This document shows, in pieces, positions 2,950 to 5,041 of a stretch of 5,041 nt of DNA. Where the stretch lies: assembly GCA_023423495.1 (NCBI GenBank), contig JAFAFM010000354.1, positions 1 through 5,041 of the forward strand. Direction: 5' to 3'. Below the pieces are notes generated by a model. The model was not told where the DNA came from. It did no database searches and saw only the letters and a program-made list of their open reading frames with translations. A program made the position numbers and the translations under genes. Source of the DNA: Armatimonadota bacterium. Lineage in GTDB: Bacteria > Armatimonadota > Fimbriimonadia > Fimbriimonadales > Fimbriimonadaceae. Position 1 is the stretch's first letter. Every line of letters starts with the position of its first letter.

Positions 2950-5041
2950 ATGTTGTTGTCTGCGATTGCCGCCCTCGCCATGATTCCCGCCCCCGTTCAA
3001 TCGGTCCCCGTTCCTAGCAAGCGCCAACTCGAATGGCAGAAGCTGGAGTACTACGCTTTTATCCATTTCGGGCCGAACACCTTTACCGATAAGGAATGGG
3101 GCGAAGGAAAGGAAGACCCCGCCATTTTCAACCCGACCCAGTTGGATGCGCGGCAGTGGGTGCGGACTTTCAAGGATGCCGGCATGAAGCAGGTGATCAT
3201 CACGGCCAAGCATCACGACGGTTTCTGCCTCTGGCCAAGCAAATACTCGACGCATACCGTCGCGCAGTCGACTTGGAAGGGAGGCAAAGGCGATGTGCTC
3301 GCGGAGCTCCGCAAGGCATGTAACGAATATGGCCTCAAGATGGGTGTCTACCTTTCGCCATGGGACCGGAACCATCCCAAATATGGCACCCGTGAATACA
3401 ACGACGTCTTCGTCGCCATGCTCGAGGAAGTGCTAACCAAGTACGGCCCGATCTACGAGGTCTGGTTCGATGGCGCAAACGGCGAGGGTCCTAACGGCAG
3501 GCGGCAAGTGTACGATTGGCCGCGTTTCATCGCGGCGGTTCGCAAGCACGCGCCAGACGCCGTGATCTTCAGCGACAACGGCCCGGATATTCGCTGGGTT
3601 GGGAACGAGAGCGGAATCGCCGGCGAGACCAACTGGAGCACGATCGACCGGTCGAGTCCGAAGTCCGCGATCGGTGCCGCTGACACGAAGTACTTGAACG
3701 TCGGAGATCCGGCGGGCAAAGACTGGGTGCCCGCCGAGTGCGACGTATCCATCCGGCCAGGTTGGTTCTATCACGCTTCGCAGGACGACAAGGTGAAGTC
3801 TCCGGAGCAGCTTATGGACCTCTGGGAGAAGTCGGTGGGCCGCAACGGGGCTTTGCTTTTGAACGTTCCGCCGGATCGGCGAGGGTTGATACACGAGAAC
3901 GATGTGAAGTCCTTGATGGGCTTCAGAAAGCTGAGAGAGGAAACTTACCGAGTTCGGATTCCTCAGGTGCCCAACCTGGTCGATCGAATCATGCTTCGCG
4001 AGGATATCTCACGCGGTCAACGAATCAAAAAATTCCGCATTGAGGCACAGGTAAAGGGTAAGTGGCAACGACTTGCGGAAGGGACCACGGTCGGCGCCAA
4101 GAGGATCATCCGCATTCCCGCGATGACACTTGACTCGCACAATTTCCGAGTGATTGCTGACGAACACTTGGGCAATGCGATCGATGTCCAGTGGCTTGAT
4201 ACAACCCTCCATCTATCTCCAGCCGGAGCGCTTCAAGCCGATAAAGACAAGCGAATGGCCTGGTTCCGAGAAGCCAAGTTCGGTATGTTCATCCATTGGG
4301 GCCTCTACTCCCAACCCGCGGGTGTCTGGAACGGCAAGAACATTCCCGGCGCAGCGGAGTGGATTCTCAACACCGCACAGATCAAAGTCGCCGACTACGA
4401 ACCTCTGATCAAATCCTTCAACCCGGTGAAGTACGACCCCAAAGAATGGGTGCGGATCGCCAAGGACGCGGGGATGAAATACATCGTGATCACCAGTAAG
4501 CACCACGAGGGCTTCGGACTATGGGATTCCAAGCTCACTGATTGGGACATCGCCTCCACGCCATACAAGAAGGACCTGCTCAAGCAGCTTGCCCAAGCCT
4601 GCAAAGAAGCAGGGATCAAACTTTGCTTCTACCACTCCATCATGGATTGGCATCATCCGGACTATCTCCCTCGCCGGAGTTGGGATCCGAGAGCTGAAGT
4701 CAAGGCGAACTTTCCCAAATATGTCGAGTACATGAGGGGCCAACTCAAGGAGCTGCTCACCGATTACGGCGACATCGGCATCCTCTGGTTCGACGGAGAG
4801 TGGGAATCCACTTGGACCCATGAAATGGGCAAGGATCTCTACGCCTATGTCCGAAAGCTCCAGCCCAATATCATCATCAACAATCGGGTGGATAAAGGGC
4901 GCTCGGGTATGGCAGGCATGACCCAGGGCGACCACTTTATGGGCGATTACGGCACCCCCGAGCAGGAGATTCCCGCCAATGGATTTGGCCCGGGCGTCGA
5001 CTGGGAGTCGTGCATGACCATGGATGACACCTGGGGATTGT
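2950..5041 (+). CDS. Double GH29 alpha-L-fucosidase (GH29-B-like module fused to GH29-A-like module), 3' end outside window
   Basis: One frame with no stop from the ATG at 2950 to the right edge, at least 697 residues. GH29 enzymes are retaining alpha-L-fucosidases. Residues 1-18 form a short hydrophobic leader (no basic N-region), so export is likely but not certain. Module 1 (about 25-325) is GH29-B-like: HFGPNTF (39-45), KHHDGFCLW (87-95), YLSPWDRN (134-141), EVWFDGANGEGPNG (170-183) with probable nucleophile Asp174, WVGNE (216-220) with candidate acid/base Glu220, and NGALLLNVPPDRRG (299-312). A beta-sandwich follows (about 343-415): LREDISRGQRI (349-359), GTTVGAKR (378-385). After a short linker (about 421-435), module 2 is GH29-A-like: KFGMFIHWGLYS (443-454), SKHHEGFGLW (516-525), DWHHPDY (566-572), LWFDGEW (612-618) with probable nucleophile Asp615, NNR (644-646), GDYGTPEQEIP (665-675), WESCMTMDDTWG (685-696). 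Both modules keep their catalytic motifs. GH29-B enzymes usually favour alpha-1,3/1,4-fucose in branched glycans, GH29-A are broader; the actual substrate is inferred only. Confidence 0.93.
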   Translation, partial: MLLSAIAALAMIPAPVQSVPVPSKRQLEWQKLEYYAFIHFGPNTFTDKEWGEGKEDPAIFNPTQLDARQWVRTFKDAGMKQVIITAKHHDGFCLWPSKYSTHTVAQSTWKGGKGDVLAELRKACNEYGLKMGVYLSPWDRNHPKYGTREYNDVFVAMLEEVLTKYGPIYEVWFDGANGEGPNGRRQVYDWPRFIAAVRKHAPDAVIFSDNGPDIRWVGNESGIAGETNWSTIDRSSPKSAIGAADTKYLNVGDPAGKDWVPAECDVSIRPGWFYHASQDDKVKSPEQLMDLWEKSVGRNGALLLNVPPDRRGLIHENDVKSLMGFRKLREETYRVRIPQVPNLVDRIMLREDISRGQRIKKFRIEAQVKGKWQRLAEGTTVGAKRIIRIPAMTLDSHNFRVIADEHLGNAIDVQWLDTTLHLSPAGALQADKDKRMAWFREAKFGMFIHWGLYSQPAGVWNGKNIPGAAEWILNTAQIKVADYEPLIKSFNPVKYDPKEWVRIAKDAGMKYIVITSKHHEGFGLWDSKLTDWDIASTPYKKDLLKQLAQACKEAGIKLCFYHSIMDWHHPDYLPRRSWDPRAEVKANFPKYVEYMRGQLKELLTDYGDIGILWFDGEWESTWTHEMGKDLYAYVRKLQPNIIINNRVDKGRSGMAGMTQGDHFMGDYGTPEQEIPANGFGPGVDWESCMTMDDTWGL
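3022..4194 (+). other. GH29-B-like fucosidase module with C-terminal beta-sandwich (first half)
   Basis: Residues 25-415 of the double fucosidase. The order of catalytic barrel, WFDGANGEGPNG nucleophile motif, WVGNE motif and a trailing GQRI/GTTVGAKR beta-sandwich is the layout of a complete stand-alone GH29-B enzyme. The module therefore appears whole, not a remnant. Borders are by eye. Confidence 0.8.
4255..5041 (+). other. GH29-A-like fucosidase module (second half, truncated by window)
   Basis: Begins at MAWFREAKFGMFIHWG (residue 436) and shows the normal GH29-A motif order to the WESCMTMDDTWG motif near the window edge. It has no signal peptide of its own and no intergenic DNA before it. 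Roughly the last quarter of the barrel and any C-terminal domain lie outside the window. Confidence 0.82.

Noticed and set aside
2719..3375. 218-codon minus-strand open frame across the membrane-protein end and the fucosidase start
   Set aside because: It is antisense to a frame with clear GH29 motifs, spans two plus-strand genes, and its translation shows no recognisable motifs.
3433..3894. 153-codon minus-strand open frame inside the fucosidase gene
   Set aside because: Its translation is Arg/Pro/Val-rich, typical of antisense to GC-rich codons, while the plus strand encodes the GH29 nucleophile region.
4519..4935. 138-codon minus-strand open frame opposite the second fucosidase module
   Set aside because: It is antisense to well-conserved GH29-A motifs; a shadow frame.
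2950..5041. Tandem duplication within the fucosidase gene
   Set aside because: The halves share only the general GH29 motifs (KHH-GF-LW, WFDG) and differ in the surrounding sequence and in the trailing beta-sandwich, so they look like two distinct subfamilies, not a recent repeat.

Overview
The window is a 5 kb piece of a bacterial chromosome of moderate GC. Some genes have a clear Shine-Dalgarno (SD) sequence. Others look leaderless, with a -10 box exactly where it would start transcription at the start codon. Secreted proteins, a quinone/redox-type regulator and a large glycoside hydrolase suggest a free-living, carbohydrate-degrading bacterium. Leaderless genes plus fucosidases would fit a group such as Armatimonadota (Fimbriimonadia), but this is a weak guess.

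Left part, mostly minus strand (1-1533): a truncated gene for a secreted protein with a GTG start and strong SD runs off the left edge. Upstream of it, a textbook rho-independent terminator (261-289) closes a two-gene minus-strand operon. That operon encodes a cytosolic NAD(P)H-dependent FMN reductase-type flavoprotein (958-1533), then a secreted YceI-family lipid/isoprenoid-binding protein (305-961). The two genes overlap by ATGA.

Divergent control region (1534-1631): it separates the reductase from a plus-strand HxlR-family regulator (1632-1988). The region holds a perfect 6-bp inverted repeat with an 11-bp gap, lying over the -35/spacer region of the reductase promoter, and -10 boxes for both genes. 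The regulator has an N-terminal Cys-Pro and a C-terminal Cys, as expected of thiol-switch members of this family. The three genes together look like an electrophile/quinone-stress module: a cytosolic sensor, a cytosolic reductase and an extracytoplasmic YceI protein. The function is inferred.

Right part, plus strand (2036-5041): an unrecognised protein with three N-terminal membrane helices (2036-2920) is followed after 29 bp by a very long open frame (2950 to the right edge, at least 697 residues). This frame encodes two complete-looking GH29 alpha-L-fucosidase modules in one polypeptide: a GH29-B-like module with its beta-sandwich, then a GH29-A-like module cut by the window end. This double fucosidase is the most unusual object in the window. 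No gap between genes exceeds 140 bp, and I saw no RNA gene, CRISPR array or mobile element.
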